Positions 35,880 to 45,375 of a DNA stretch of 64,000 nucleotides are shown here, piece after piece (the stretch's first letter is position 1; each line of letters begins with the position of its first letter). The translations under genes were made by a program, and so were the position numbers. Location: contig JAKPNN010000022.1 in NCBI GenBank assembly GCA_029548365.1, positions 30,911 through 94,910 on the forward strand, written 5' to 3'. The notes below the pieces were generated by a model. That model was not told where the DNA came from and searched no databases. It saw nothing but the letters and a program-made list of their open reading frames with translations. Source of the stretch: Chloroflexota bacterium. Lineage in GTDB: Bacteria > Chloroflexota > Anaerolineae > Anaerolineales > Anaerolineaceae.

Positions 35880-37478
35880 ATGAAACGCATTCAAGGTTGG
35901 GGAAATATCGAAACCGATTACCCGGTACCCGAACCAGCCCGGGTTTATCTTGAAAAGGTCGTCGGGAAACCGCATCATCAGAAAAATATCTCCATCGACG
36001 AACTCATTCGCAAAATTCCACCCACCCGCCTATCCACCCACCCCCTGATAAATACAGACCCCGAACAGAGATTGCGCCATGCACGTGGGCAATCGCTCAA
36101 TGACTGGATCGATATGTGCGACGGTTTGGTCAACTCGTTCCCGGATGGTGTGGCATATCCTGAAAACGATGCGGATGTGAGGGCATTGATAGAATTTGCC
36201 CAATCGGGGAATGTGAATCTTATTCCCTATGGCGGGGGATCGAGCGTTGTCGGTCATCTGACGCCTCCAGATGAAGGACCGCCCACGCTCAGCGTTGACC
36301 TGCAAAGGATGAATCAATTAATTCACCTCAGCGAGGAGAATTTTGAAGCCACCTTCGGCGCAGGTGTCAGCGGTCCGCAGCTCGAAGCCCAGCTAAAAAG
36401 ACACGGCTTTGTTCTCGGACATTTTCCACAATCCTGGGAATACTCAAGCCTGGGCGGCTGGATTGCCACTCGCTCGGTTGGGCAGCAATCCTATCACTAC
36501 GGCCGCATAGAGCCGCTGTTCGTCAAAGGGCATCTCGAAACCCCGGCAGGCCCCATGGACCTGCCGCACTTCCCTAAGAGCGCTGCCGGGCCCGATCTGC
36601 GCCACCTGGTTTTGGGCTCCGAAGCACGTTTAGGGATCATCACCCAGGCGACGATGCGCATCCGGCGCCTGCCCGAAGAAGAACATTTTTATGCAGCATT
36701 TTTCCCCAATTTTGAGATCGGGGTGGAAGCTGTTCGCAAGATTGCCCAGAGTGAGCTGGCAGTCTCAATGGTCCGCCTGAGCGATCCCATGGAAACCGAA
36801 ACCACCTTCCAGCTTTCTGGCGAAGAAAAGCTGGTTAACATCGCCAAAAAGGGCCTGGGTCTGTTCGGACATGGTGAAGAGCGCTGCATGTTGATCTATG
36901 GGTTGACCGGTACAGGTGCAGAAAACCGCCTGGCTGACCGTCAACTGGCGCATATTGTCCGGTCGCACCAGGGCATGCTGATCAAGTTTTACCTGGGCAA
37001 AGCCTGGATCGAAAAGCGTTTCCTCACGCCCTATCTACGCAATACATTGTGGGATCTTGGCTACGCGCTGGATACCCTGGAGACTGCCCTGCCCTGGGAA
37101 AAAATCCACAGTGGGCGCCAGGCGATCTACCATGCCATCAGCGATGCCATGGAAAACGATAACGAGCCGGTGCTGATTTTCAGTCACGTTTCACACGTGT
37201 ACACCAACGGCGGCTCCATGTATGTGACCTACCTTTTCCGCCGCAGTCAGGACCCTCACCAAACCCTGGCGCACTGGCAAAAGATGAAAGGCGCAGCCAG
37301 CCAGGCCATCACGGCACTGGGCGGAACCATCAGCCACCAGCATGGCGTCGGCATCGACCATAAGCCTTTCCTCAGCGTTGAAAAAGACCCCCTGAGCATG
37401 CAGGTTCTGAAGAATATCATCAAAACCGTCGACCCTGACCAAATTATGAACACCGGTAAGCTGATCGACACTGACTGA
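35880..37478 (+). CDS. FAD-binding oxidase, alkyl-DHAP synthase-like
   Basis: 532 residues. A VAO-type FAD-binding domain ('NVNLIPYGGGSSVVGHLTP', 'SLGGWIATRSVGQQSYHYGRIE') and the C-terminal substrate domain with 'GGTISHQHGVGIDHK' follow alkyldihydroxyacetonephosphate synthase, whose histidine-rich motif reads HHHGVG. The family makes the ether bond of ether lipids by swapping the acyl group of acyl-DHAP for a fatty alcohol; related bacterial flavoproteins oxidise 2-hydroxy acids, which is the alternative. AACGGAGGAAACC precedes the ATG. It stands between fadR and glpD with gaps of 17 and 16 nt. Confidence 0.85.
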   Translation: MKRIQGWGNIETDYPVPEPARVYLEKVVGKPHHQKNISIDELIRKIPPTRLSTHPLINTDPEQRLRHARGQSLNDWIDMCDGLVNSFPDGVAYPENDADVRALIEFAQSGNVNLIPYGGGSSVVGHLTPPDEGPPTLSVDLQRMNQLIHLSEENFEATFGAGVSGPQLEAQLKRHGFVLGHFPQSWEYSSLGGWIATRSVGQQSYHYGRIEPLFVKGHLETPAGPMDLPHFPKSAAGPDLRHLVLGSEARLGIITQATMRIRRLPEEEHFYAAFFPNFEIGVEAVRKIAQSELAVSMVRLSDPMETETTFQLSGEEKLVNIAKKGLGLFGHGEERCMLIYGLTGTGAENRLADRQLAHIVRSHQGMLIKFYLGKAWIEKRFLTPYLRNTLWDLGYALDTLETALPWEKIHSGRQAIYHAISDAMENDNEPVLIFSHVSHVYTNGGSMYVTYLFRRSQDPHQTLAHWQKMKGAASQAITALGGTISHQHGVGIDHKPFLSVEKDPLSMQVLKNIIKTVDPDQIMNTGKLIDTD

Positions 37479-37494
37479 GGAAAGAGGGACCACA

Positions 37495-39072
37495 ATGCTG
37501 ACACAAACCTGGCGCAAAGACACCTGGTCGAACCTCGATCAACCCTGGGACCTGATTGTGATTGGCGGAGGCATCACCGGGGCGGGGATTTTTAATATGG
37601 CGGCGCAAAAAGGGCTTAATCCCCTCCTGGTGGAAGCCAGGGATTTTTCCTTCGGCACATCCAGCCGTTCTTCCAAGTTGGTCCATGGCGGCATTCGCTA
37701 TTTACGCAACCGGCAGTTTGATGTGGTCAGAGAATCGGTTAAAGAGCGCGAGCGCATGTTGCGGGAGTCCGATGGACTGGTAGACCCGTTGGCGTTCATC
37801 TTCCCCACCTATGAGCATAACACCCGCGACACAAAGCTGATGAAACTGGGCACGCTGATATACGACCTGATGGCGCCGAAATGGCAGCACTACACCCTCA
37901 ACCAGCAGCAGACCAAGAATGCGCTTCCCGCATTGAGCGATGCAAACTTTGTTGGGGGTTTGAAATATTTCGACGCGATTGTGGATGATTCACAGCTTGT
38001 CCTGCGCGTGATCATGGATGGCATCCGCTTCGGCGGCACAGCTATCAATTATGCAAAGGTTATTCAGTTGTGCAAAGCGAAAAATGGGTCGGTTGAGGGC
38101 GTCATTGTTGAGGATCAATCCGGAAAAATAACCCCATCGCAAGTAGAACTGCGCAGCAAGGTGATCATCAACGCCAGCGGACCCTGGTCGGATGAGCTCA
38201 GAGAGCAAATCCAGGGACCCGCCAGGCTGCGCCGGCTGCGCGGCAGCCACCTGATTTTTTCACAAGAGTCAATCCCGCTCAACGCAGCGGTGACCATGCT
38301 CCACCCGCGCGATAATCGCGCGTTGTTTGCCATTCCCTGGGAAAACCGATCGTTGATCGGCACAACAGACCTCGACCATGATCTGTTTGAAGATGAAACC
38401 CGGATTTCAACCGCAGAAGTGGATTATCTGCTGGAGGCTGCTCAATACACCTTTCCCAACCACCCGGTGTCTGAAGCTGACATCATTTCAACCTTCTCCG
38501 GTTTGCGCCCGGTAATCAACACCAACGCTGCGCACCCCTCCCTTGAATCCCGCGCCCACAAGATCTGGGAAGAAGACGGTTTGGTTACGGTAGCGGGCGG
38601 AAAATTAACCATCTTTCGCGTCATGGCTGCCGACGCACTCAACTTCTGTGCCGATCGGTTGCGCGGCTGTCCCAGGTTCACGCATCGCGCGCCGTGTTTC
38701 ATCCACCCCCAACCTCAGGAGCGGAATGATCGGTCAAACCCGGGTTGGCTGCTGATGGCAGGCCGTTTGGGTATGGATGTGAACCCATTTTTCCAGCAGG
38801 CTGACTCGGAAGACCTGGTTCCCATTGAACCGATTCCACAGCTATGGGCAGAATTGTCATGGGCGGCAAAAAATGAAGCGGTTCTCCACCTGGATGATTT
38901 GCTCCTCAGGCGGGTCAGGCTGGGCGTCCTGTTCCCAAACGGCGGCATGGACATGATCGACCCGATTCGAGCCAGGGTGCAACCGCACCTGGGCTGGTCT
39001 AATGAAACATGGACTGCCGAAGTCGAACGCTACCGCCAAATCTGGAGAGATAATTATCATTTGCCCAATTAA
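37495..39072 (+). CDS. glpD: Aerobic-type glycerol-3-phosphate dehydrogenase
   Basis: 525 residues. The FAD-binding N-terminus 'VIGGGITGAGIFNMAA' and the GlpD hallmark 'GTSSRSSKLVHGGIRYL' are present, as is 'NASGPWSDELRE' and 'LIGTTDLDHD'; a C-terminal helical cap domain completes the normal length. It oxidises glycerol 3-phosphate to DHAP at the membrane, passing electrons to quinone. Starts 16 nt after the alkyl-DHAP-synthase-like gene; DHAP is the shared metabolite. Confidence 0.93.
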   Translation: MLTQTWRKDTWSNLDQPWDLIVIGGGITGAGIFNMAAQKGLNPLLVEARDFSFGTSSRSSKLVHGGIRYLRNRQFDVVRESVKERERMLRESDGLVDPLAFIFPTYEHNTRDTKLMKLGTLIYDLMAPKWQHYTLNQQQTKNALPALSDANFVGGLKYFDAIVDDSQLVLRVIMDGIRFGGTAINYAKVIQLCKAKNGSVEGVIVEDQSGKITPSQVELRSKVIINASGPWSDELREQIQGPARLRRLRGSHLIFSQESIPLNAAVTMLHPRDNRALFAIPWENRSLIGTTDLDHDLFEDETRISTAEVDYLLEAAQYTFPNHPVSEADIISTFSGLRPVINTNAAHPSLESRAHKIWEEDGLVTVAGGKLTIFRVMAADALNFCADRLRGCPRFTHRAPCFIHPQPQERNDRSNPGWLLMAGRLGMDVNPFFQQADSEDLVPIEPIPQLWAELSWAAKNEAVLHLDDLLLRRVRLGVLFPNGGMDMIDPIRARVQPHLGWSNETWTAEVERYRQIWRDNYHLPN

Positions 39073-39157
39073 GGCGCCGAATTTTAGAAAAGTAGATAAT
39101 TATCGATTATGATAGAGTAAACACATTCGCCCCTATCGCCATCCATTGGAGAAAACT

Positions 39158-40705
39158 ATGGCAAAAGATCAAATCCTGGCTATCGATAACGGTACGCAAA
39201 GCGTAAGAGCCTTAATTTTCAACTTAAAAGGGCAGTTAATCGCCAAAAAGAGGGTTCCTATCCAGCCTTATTACTCCGTAAAACCCGGTTGGGCTGAACA
39301 GGATCCAGGCGTGTTCTGGCAGGGCGTTTGCCAGGCGTGCCAGGAAATATGGACGATGGATGGTGTGGACAAAGATGCCATCGTCGGTGTGGGTTTGACC
39401 ACCCAACGCTCCACGTTAATCAACCTGGACGAAAACCAGCAGCCCTTACGCCCGGCCATGGTCTGGCTGGATCAACGTCGCACCGAGGGGCTGCCGCCCG
39501 TAGGCGGTGTGTGGGGACTTTTGTTCAAATTAGCCGGCATGAGTGATACCGTCAGCTATTTTCAAGCCGAAGCCGAAGCCAATTGGATCAAAACCCATCA
39601 ACCGGAAATTTGGAAAAAAACGGATAAATTCGTGCTGCTTTCTGGTTTTCTAACGCATAAGCTGGTAGGTAAAGTCATCGATTCCATCGGCTGCCAGGTG
39701 GGTTATCTCCCCTTTGATTATAAGAGCCAGGATTGGGCTAAACCCTCCGACTGGAAATGGCAAGCGATCCGAATGGATCGGGGACTGCTGCCCGATCTTG
39801 TGCCGCCAGCCCAGTTGTTGGGGCACATCACCCGCGCGGCGGCTGAAGCAACCGGCATCCCAGAAGGCTTGCCGCTCATCGCCACCGCAGCCGATAAGGC
39901 AACGGAAGTGATCGGCGCGGGCTGCCTGGAACCGCACATCGGCTGCCTGAGCTTTGGCACCACGGCTACCATCAACACCACCCACACAAAATATACCGAG
40001 GTGATCCCCCTCATTCCGCCTTACCCGGCAGCCGTACCCGGCGCATACTCACTGGAAGTGCAGATCTACCGCGGCTTCTGGATGGTGAGCTGGTTCAAAG
40101 AGGAGTTTGGACTGGTTGAACGCAGAGAAGCCGAGAAACTGGGGGTTGAAGCCGAAGTTTTATTTGATAACTTGCTCCAAACCGTGCCCGCCGGCGCAGA
40201 AGGCCTCATGTTGCAGCCCTACTGGTCGCCGGGATTGAAGATCCCCGGGCCAGAAGCCAAAGGCGCGGTGATCGGCTTTGGCGATGTGCACACCCGCGCC
40301 CATTTTTACCGGGCGATCATCGAGGGGTTGGGTTATGCCCTGCTGGAAGGTATGCAGAGGACCGAAAAGCGTTCAAAGATCCCCATCACTGCGCTCAGGG
40401 TCGCTGGCGGCGGCAGTCAGAGCCCGGGCGTCATGCAAATCACCGCTGATATTTTCGGGCTGCCCGTCACCCGCCCGCATGTGTACGAAGCCTCGGGGCT
40501 GGGGGCTGCCATCGATGTGGCTGTGGGGTTGAATCTGCACCCCGATTTCAATACAGCGGTTTCAGAAATGACGCACCTTGGGGATACCTTTGAGCCCGAT
40601 CCACACCGCCACAAAATCTACACCGACCTGTACGAACGGGTTTATCAGCACATGTACAAACGTTTACAGCCGCTCTACAATGAAATTCGGGAGATCGTCG
40701 CCTGA
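39158..40705 (+). CDS. FGGY family carbohydrate kinase
   Basis: 515 residues from ATG 39158, which has GGAGA 6 nt upstream (the frame is open to a TTG at 39146). N-terminal ATPase half '[15 protein letters not shown]', '[13 protein letters not shown]', 'QRSTLINLD', 'MVWLDQRRT'; C-terminal FGGY signature region '[17 protein letters not shown]' and '[14 protein letters not shown]'. The family phosphorylates glycerol, xylulose, gluconate and similar polyols. Context next to glpD suggests glycerol or a related polyol, but 'LDQRRT' and overall wording are not those of a textbook GlpK, so I leave the substrate open. Confidence 0.88.
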   Translation: MAKDQILAIDNGTQSVRALIFNLKGQLIAKKRVPIQPYYSVKPGWAEQDPGVFWQGVCQACQEIWTMDGVDKDAIVGVGLTTQRSTLINLDENQQPLRPAMVWLDQRRTEGLPPVGGVWGLLFKLAGMSDTVSYFQAEAEANWIKTHQPEIWKKTDKFVLLSGFLTHKLVGKVIDSIGCQVGYLPFDYKSQDWAKPSDWKWQAIRMDRGLLPDLVPPAQLLGHITRAAAEATGIPEGLPLIATAADKATEVIGAGCLEPHIGCLSFGTTATINTTHTKYTEVIPLIPPYPAAVPGAYSLEVQIYRGFWMVSWFKEEFGLVERREAEKLGVEAEVLFDNLLQTVPAGAEGLMLQPYWSPGLKIPGPEAKGAVIGFGDVHTRAHFYRAIIEGLGYALLEGMQRTEKRSKIPITALRVAGGGSQSPGVMQITADIFGLPVTRPHVYEASGLGAAIDVAVGLNLHPDFNTAVSEMTHLGDTFEPDPHRHKIYTDLYERVYQHMYKRLQPLYNEIREIVA

Positions 40706-40747
40706 CCCGGGATTCATTTACGTAATCCCGGAAAGGATCAGACCCTC

Positions 40748-41119
40748 ATGCCTGCTTTGGAAATTAACCAACAAATCACCTTTTTACATGCCAGCAACCT
40801 GGAAGAAACCCGCCGGTTTTATACGGATGTTTTAGGGCTGCCCCTGGCGCGCGAACAGAGCACCTGCCTGATTTTCAAAGTCACCCGGGAGGCCTACCTG
40901 GGCTTCTGCGAACATATCGAGCCGATTGAACCGGGTCGCAAGGTGATCCTGACCCTGGTCAGTGACGATGTCGATGGCTGGTATGCAGCCCTGCAAGCCA
41001 GGGGAGAAAGCCTCGTCAATCCACCCATCCACAACCCAAAATATGGCATCTATCATTTCTTCATCATCGACCCGAACGGTTATTGGGTCGAAATTCAAAG
41101 ATTTGACCAGCCGCTGTGA
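40748..41119 (+). CDS. VOC (glyoxalase/dioxygenase) family protein
   Basis: 123 residues, one VOC unit pair: 'QITFLHASNLEETRRFYTDVLGLPL', 'FCEHIEP', 'LVSDDVDGWYAALQARG', 'YHFFIIDPNGYWVEIQRF'. The terminal Glu of 'WVEIQRF' and the N-terminal His are the usual metal ligands. It may detoxify methylglyoxal formed from DHAP made by GlpD, but the reaction is not predictable from sequence. Confidence 0.85.
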   Translation: MPALEINQQITFLHASNLEETRRFYTDVLGLPLAREQSTCLIFKVTREAYLGFCEHIEPIEPGRKVILTLVSDDVDGWYAALQARGESLVNPPIHNPKYGIYHFFIIDPNGYWVEIQRFDQPL

Positions 41120-41208
41120 AAACAGCTCAGGCTTGAGCAATCGAAAGCCAACGCCTGACAGCGATCTGGCCAAAACAAACACATTCAACACACAATCGGA
41201 GTGACATC

Positions 41209-42474
41209 ATGACCTCTTATACCCTGCCCTATGGGCATGAACACATCAGCATTGAAGTTCCGGCGACATGGCAGGTCGACCAGCTCGAACCCCAGCCTGG
41301 TGATCCCCTGCCCGATCCTGACCGGGCGATCATCGAAGCGCTGCATTCCCCCATGGGCGCAATCGGCTGGGAGAAATTCGTTGGGGCAAAAACTGTCGGC
41401 ATCGCCATCAACGACAAGACCCGTCCCGTTCCCAAACCCAACCCGATTGTTCACCTGCTCAACCACCTTGAAGGGCTCTGGTTCGCACCCGACCAGATCA
41501 CCCTGTTTGTTGGCAGCGGCACCCACACGCCGATGACTCCCGATGAACTGCCGCAAATTTTAGACCAATCCATCATCGAACGGTTCAAAATTCAAGCCCA
41601 TGACTGCGACCGCTCGCCGTTGATCGACCTGGGTAAAAGCAACTACGGCAACCCGATCCAAATCAACGCAGATTTTTACAACTGTGACCTGAAGTTTTCC
41701 GTGGGCAATATCGAACCCCATCATTTTATGGGCTTTTCCGGCGGCATCAAAACGGCTGCCATCGGCCTGGCGGGGCGCGCCACCATTGATTCCAACCACG
41801 CCGGGCTCACCCATCCCCATGCACGCACCGGTGAATACAACATCAACCCTTTACGCCAGGAAATTGAGGAGATCGGTCACAAATCCGGCGTCCAATTTTC
41901 TCTGGGCACGGTTTTGGATGAGCGCAAACGCGTCCTTAAAGTCTTTTTCGGATCGCCCCTTGCCGTCATGGATGCCGCGATCCCCTTTGTAAGGCAGTCC
42001 TTCGGCGTGGAGGTTTCCGCGCCTTATGACCTGGTAATCGCCTCGCCGGGCGGCGCGCCCAAGGACATCAACCTCTACCAGAGTCAAAAAGGTCTCACCC
42101 ATGCTTCCCGCATCACTCGCGATGGCGGCTGGGTGTTCTTGTTAGCCGCCTGCCCGGAGGGATCCGGCAGCGCCAGCTATGAGGACTACATCCTCAACGC
42201 AGATTCGCACCCGGCTGTCATCGATCATTTTCAATCCGGCTATTTTCAAGTCGGACCGCACAAAGCCCTGCAAATTGCCCGCGAAGCCGTGCGCATCAAC
42301 ATCGTGCTGGTATCAGATATCCCTCCGAATACCGTCAAAACCTGGAAACTTACTCCCAGCAAGCCCGAATTGATAAACGATTTGATCTCCTGGATCAGTA
42401 ACCAGATTCCTGCAGACGCCCGGGTAGCCATCCTGCCCGCTGCAACCCGGACAATGACCGAGGTTAGAAAATGA
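41209..42474 (+). CDS. LarA-type nickel-dependent racemase homologue (1)
   Basis: 421 residues, LarA/DUF2088 family. 'NDKTRPVPKP', 'GSGTHTPMTPDEL', 'EPHHFMGFSGGIKTAAIGLAG' and 'SNHAGLTHP' correspond to the regions that bind the nickel-pincer nucleotide and substrate in lactate racemase, including the two histidines and the lysine that carries the cofactor. LarA relatives racemise or epimerise various 2-hydroxy acids. No larB, larC or larE is seen in the window, so the cofactor would be made by genes elsewhere. CGGAG lies 7 nt before the ATG; the stop overlaps the next start (ATGA). Confidence 0.88.
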   Translation: MTSYTLPYGHEHISIEVPATWQVDQLEPQPGDPLPDPDRAIIEALHSPMGAIGWEKFVGAKTVGIAINDKTRPVPKPNPIVHLLNHLEGLWFAPDQITLFVGSGTHTPMTPDELPQILDQSIIERFKIQAHDCDRSPLIDLGKSNYGNPIQINADFYNCDLKFSVGNIEPHHFMGFSGGIKTAAIGLAGRATIDSNHAGLTHPHARTGEYNINPLRQEIEEIGHKSGVQFSLGTVLDERKRVLKVFFGSPLAVMDAAIPFVRQSFGVEVSAPYDLVIASPGGAPKDINLYQSQKGLTHASRITRDGGWVFLLAACPEGSGSASYEDYILNADSHPAVIDHFQSGYFQVGPHKALQIAREAVRINIVLVSDIPPNTVKTWKLTPSKPELINDLISWISNQIPADARVAILPAATRTMTEVRK

Positions 42475-43259
42475 CGAACCCTGATTTCATCAAAAACCCC
42501 CACCTTGACGGCGACGATTTTTTCTGGCAAGGCAACCGAGCCGGCATCCTTTTGATCCATGGGTTCACCGCCACCACCGCTGAAGTCAGGCCCCTGGCAA
42601 TCAAGCTTCATGAGGAGGGATTCACCGTTGCCGCTCCGCTGCTGCCCGGGCACGGAACTCACCCCGATGACCTGAACCGCGCCACCTGGTCGATGTGGGT
42701 TGAAAAGGTCAAACAATTCTATGAGAAACTCATCCCACACTGCGACCGGATTTATGTCGGCGGTGAATCCATGGGCGGTTTGTTAGCGCTTGAGCTGGCG
42801 GGTCAGCACCCTGAGATCCGCGCTTTATTCTTGTTTGCCCCAGCACTGAAAGTGAAAAATTTATGGCTTTCCAGAATTTTATGGCCGTTCATCAAATACC
42901 TGGTAAAAGAGGATAAGGATGATGGCCTGCCCTGGAAAGGCTATACGGTTCAGCCGCTCAGAGGGGCAGCCGAGCTGCATAAACTCCAAAACCACGCCCG
43001 GCGCAACCTGCCGAAAATCGCCCAGCCCGTGGTGATCTTCACCGGTGAGCATGACAACACCATCGCTCCTCAGTCCGCCGGATTGATCCTGGATAAAATC
43101 GGCTCGAAGTTAAAATATCAAATCCACCTGGAGAACTCCGGGCATTGTGTGATTCTTGATTCCGAGCTGGATGAGATTTATGGCCATATGCTGCGCCTGA
43201 TCAAAACCGATTTTGCACAGGACCCAACCTCGCCCACCTTCAAGACGCCATTACCGTAA
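42471..43259 (+). CDS. Alpha/beta hydrolase, carboxylesterase/monoacylglycerol lipase-like
   Basis: 262 residues. 'ILLIHGFTATTAEVRPLA', 'LLPGHGTHPDDL', the nucleophile in 'GGESMGGLLAL', an Asp in 'EHDNTIAPQSA' and His in 'ENSGHCVILD' form a full catalytic triad of the Est30/monoacylglycerol lipase type. It probably cleaves fatty acyl esters in the cytoplasm, fitting the lipid theme of the preceding genes. Its start overlaps the LarA stop by 4 bp. Confidence 0.88.
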   Translation: MTNPDFIKNPHLDGDDFFWQGNRAGILLIHGFTATTAEVRPLAIKLHEEGFTVAAPLLPGHGTHPDDLNRATWSMWVEKVKQFYEKLIPHCDRIYVGGESMGGLLALELAGQHPEIRALFLFAPALKVKNLWLSRILWPFIKYLVKEDKDDGLPWKGYTVQPLRGAAELHKLQNHARRNLPKIAQPVVIFTGEHDNTIAPQSAGLILDKIGSKLKYQIHLENSGHCVILDSELDEIYGHMLRLIKTDFAQDPTSPTFKTPLP

Positions 43260-43560
43260 ACAACAACCTGTGAGCAATAAGAGAAAATAACGGTTTCCCG
43301 CCAGGCGCTGCCCGGGTAAATTTTTTGGTTTACTCAACCAGGGGAAAATCACATCCCTCGCTTAATAAATTGACAACAGCGGTACAACGCGGTAAACTTG
43401 TCCCTCGGGAACAATTCCAAGTGCAAGCCTCACTGTTTTGTGAAAAACGGTCCTGCGGTCACTGCTTCTGCGGGCCGAGATATCGTTATTCTCTCAAACA
43501 CCAGTTACAGCGTCGTTGCCTGGCCCTGACGGAAGAACCATTACTGGAGTGAATATTTTT
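43260..43560. other. Intergenic region before the ABC exporter pair
   Basis: 300 bp. A 75-codon Cys-rich frame at 43325-43552 has no family resemblance or ribosome site. No hairpin or promoter stands out. Confidence 0.4.
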
Positions 43561-45375
43561 ATGTCTGCAAATACATATTATGACGTTGATTTAAGTCAAA
43601 ACTTAACCAAAAACCGCTTTATTGGCTTAATGCGGGTCATGAAGGGCTACCGAGTTCTGTATTTAGGCGCCATCATCGCCCTGGCAATCGCGGCCACCGC
43701 CCGCACGGGGATTTACCTGGTGCTGCGCCGCTTCATCGATGAGATCGTTGTCCCTCGTAATTTCGGTTCAGATATGATCCTCATCATCGGCTTATATATC
43801 GGGATGGCGCTGCTGCAGGGAACCTTCACCTTTATCTCGGGCTGGCTGGCTGCCAGAGTTGCTGAGGGGACCACGCGCCGTTTGCGCAATTTCTTGTATG
43901 ACCACCTGCAGCGACTGCCCTATGCCTACCATGCAGAAGCCAAAACCGGAGACCTGATCTCGCGCGCCACCTCAGACATCGATGCCGTCAACCGATTTTT
44001 CGCCGATCAGGCGATCGGCATCGGGCGCATCATCCTGATATTTGTGATCAATTTTATCGCCATCATGCAATTACACCCCCGCCTGGCATGGACGTCTGTG
44101 ATCGCCATCCCAGCCATCATTGCGGTCTCCCTGTTCTTTTTCTCACGCGTATCCAAAGCCTATGAAGCCTACCAGGAACAGGAAGCAACCCTCAGCAACC
44201 GCTTGCAAGAAAACCTGACCGGCGTTCGGGTGGTCAAAGCCTTTGCCCGCCAGGGCTACGAATCCTACAAATTTGACCAGGAAAACTGGCACAAATTCAG
44301 TCTTGGTCGGCGTTTGCTCTCAATCGAGTCGTTGTTCTGGCCGATATCCGATATTATCTGCGGCGCACAACTGCTCGCCTCCTATTTCACTGGCGCCATC
44401 ATGGCATTAAACGGTGAGATCACCGTTGGCACCTACATGGCGTTTATCGCCCTGGTCATCTGGATCATCTGGCCGATGCGCAACCTGGGACGCTTGATCG
44501 TTCAGACCTCTACAGGGATGGTTTCCTATAAGCGTGTGGCTGAACTGCTGGAAGAAAAACGCGAGCCCCTCCTGGAAGGCGATTACCAGCCCGATGGCGA
44601 CCTGGGCGGAGAAATTGTTTTCAAAGACGTCAGCTTTGAATACGAACCGGGCCAACTCGTACTCAACAAAGTGAATTTTTCCTGCAGCCCGGGCGCTGTG
44701 ATCGCCCTGTTAGGCTCCACCGGTTCGGGCAAGACCACCCTGGTCAACCTGCTGCCGCGGTTTTATGACCCCACCGCCGGCTTGATCACGCTGGATGGCG
44801 TTGATATCACCAGGTATCCGCGCAAGTATTTACGTTCGCAAATCGGCATCGTGGAGCAGGAACCGTTCTTATTCTCACGCTCGATTCGTGAAAACATCAC
44901 CTACGGCGTCCATCGCCAAGTTTCGGAGGAAGAAATTGTCCAGGCAGCCCAATTTGCAGCCATCCACGACGTCATCCTGGAATTCCCCAAGGGTTACGAC
45001 ACCCTGGTCGGCGAGCGCGGCGTGACCCTTTCAGGCGGTCAGAAACAACGGCTGGCGATCGCCCGCGCGGTATTGAAAAATCCACGCATCCTGATCCTGG
45101 ATGATTCCACTTCCAGCGTGGACACAGAAACCGAAATGCACATCCGGGCAGCCCTGGAGCGGCTGATGCAAACCCGCACCACGTTCATCATTGCCCACCG
45201 CATCCAGAGCGTGATGGATGCTGACCTGATCCTGGTCTTTGACAGGGGAGAGATCGTGCAGCTGGGCACCCATCAACAGCTGATGCAGACCAGCGGCATG
45301 TACCAGGATATTTTCAATATTCAAACCAGGATCGAACTTGAATTAGAAAAGGAAATTTCAGGTGTCAACATTTGA
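43561..45375 (+). CDS. ABC exporter half-transporter, degenerate-site subunit
   Basis: 604 residues from ATG 43561. Six membrane helices (about 35-320), then a nucleotide-binding domain with Walker A 'LLGSTGSGKTTLVNLL', signature 'LSGGQKQRLAIARA' and Walker B 'ILILDDSTSSVD'. The residue after the Walker B aspartate is Asp instead of the catalytic Glu, so this half probably supplies the degenerate site. The next gene starts inside its 3' end and has the complementary features, as in heterodimeric exporters such as BmrCD or TM287/288. Substrate unknown: lipid, drug or peptide. Confidence 0.9.
   Translation: MSANTYYDVDLSQNLTKNRFIGLMRVMKGYRVLYLGAIIALAIAATARTGIYLVLRRFIDEIVVPRNFGSDMILIIGLYIGMALLQGTFTFISGWLAARVAEGTTRRLRNFLYDHLQRLPYAYHAEAKTGDLISRATSDIDAVNRFFADQAIGIGRIILIFVINFIAIMQLHPRLAWTSVIAIPAIIAVSLFFFSRVSKAYEAYQEQEATLSNRLQENLTGVRVVKAFARQGYESYKFDQENWHKFSLGRRLLSIESLFWPISDIICGAQLLASYFTGAIMALNGEITVGTYMAFIALVIWIIWPMRNLGRLIVQTSTGMVSYKRVAELLEEKREPLLEGDYQPDGDLGGEIVFKDVSFEYEPGQLVLNKVNFSCSPGAVIALLGSTGSGKTTLVNLLPRFYDPTAGLITLDGVDITRYPRKYLRSQIGIVEQEPFLFSRSIRENITYGVHRQVSEEEIVQAAQFAAIHDVILEFPKGYDTLVGERGVTLSGGQKQRLAIARAVLKNPRILILDDSTSSVDTETEMHIRAALERLMQTRTTFIIAHRIQSVMDADLILVFDRGEIVQLGTHQQLMQTSGMYQDIFNIQTRIELELEKEISGVNI

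Noticed and set aside
43325..43552. 75-codon Cys-rich frame ('CEKRSCGHCFCG')
   Set aside because: Cysteines look suggestive, but there is no start signal, no family resemblance and it ends at the next gene's ribosome-site region.
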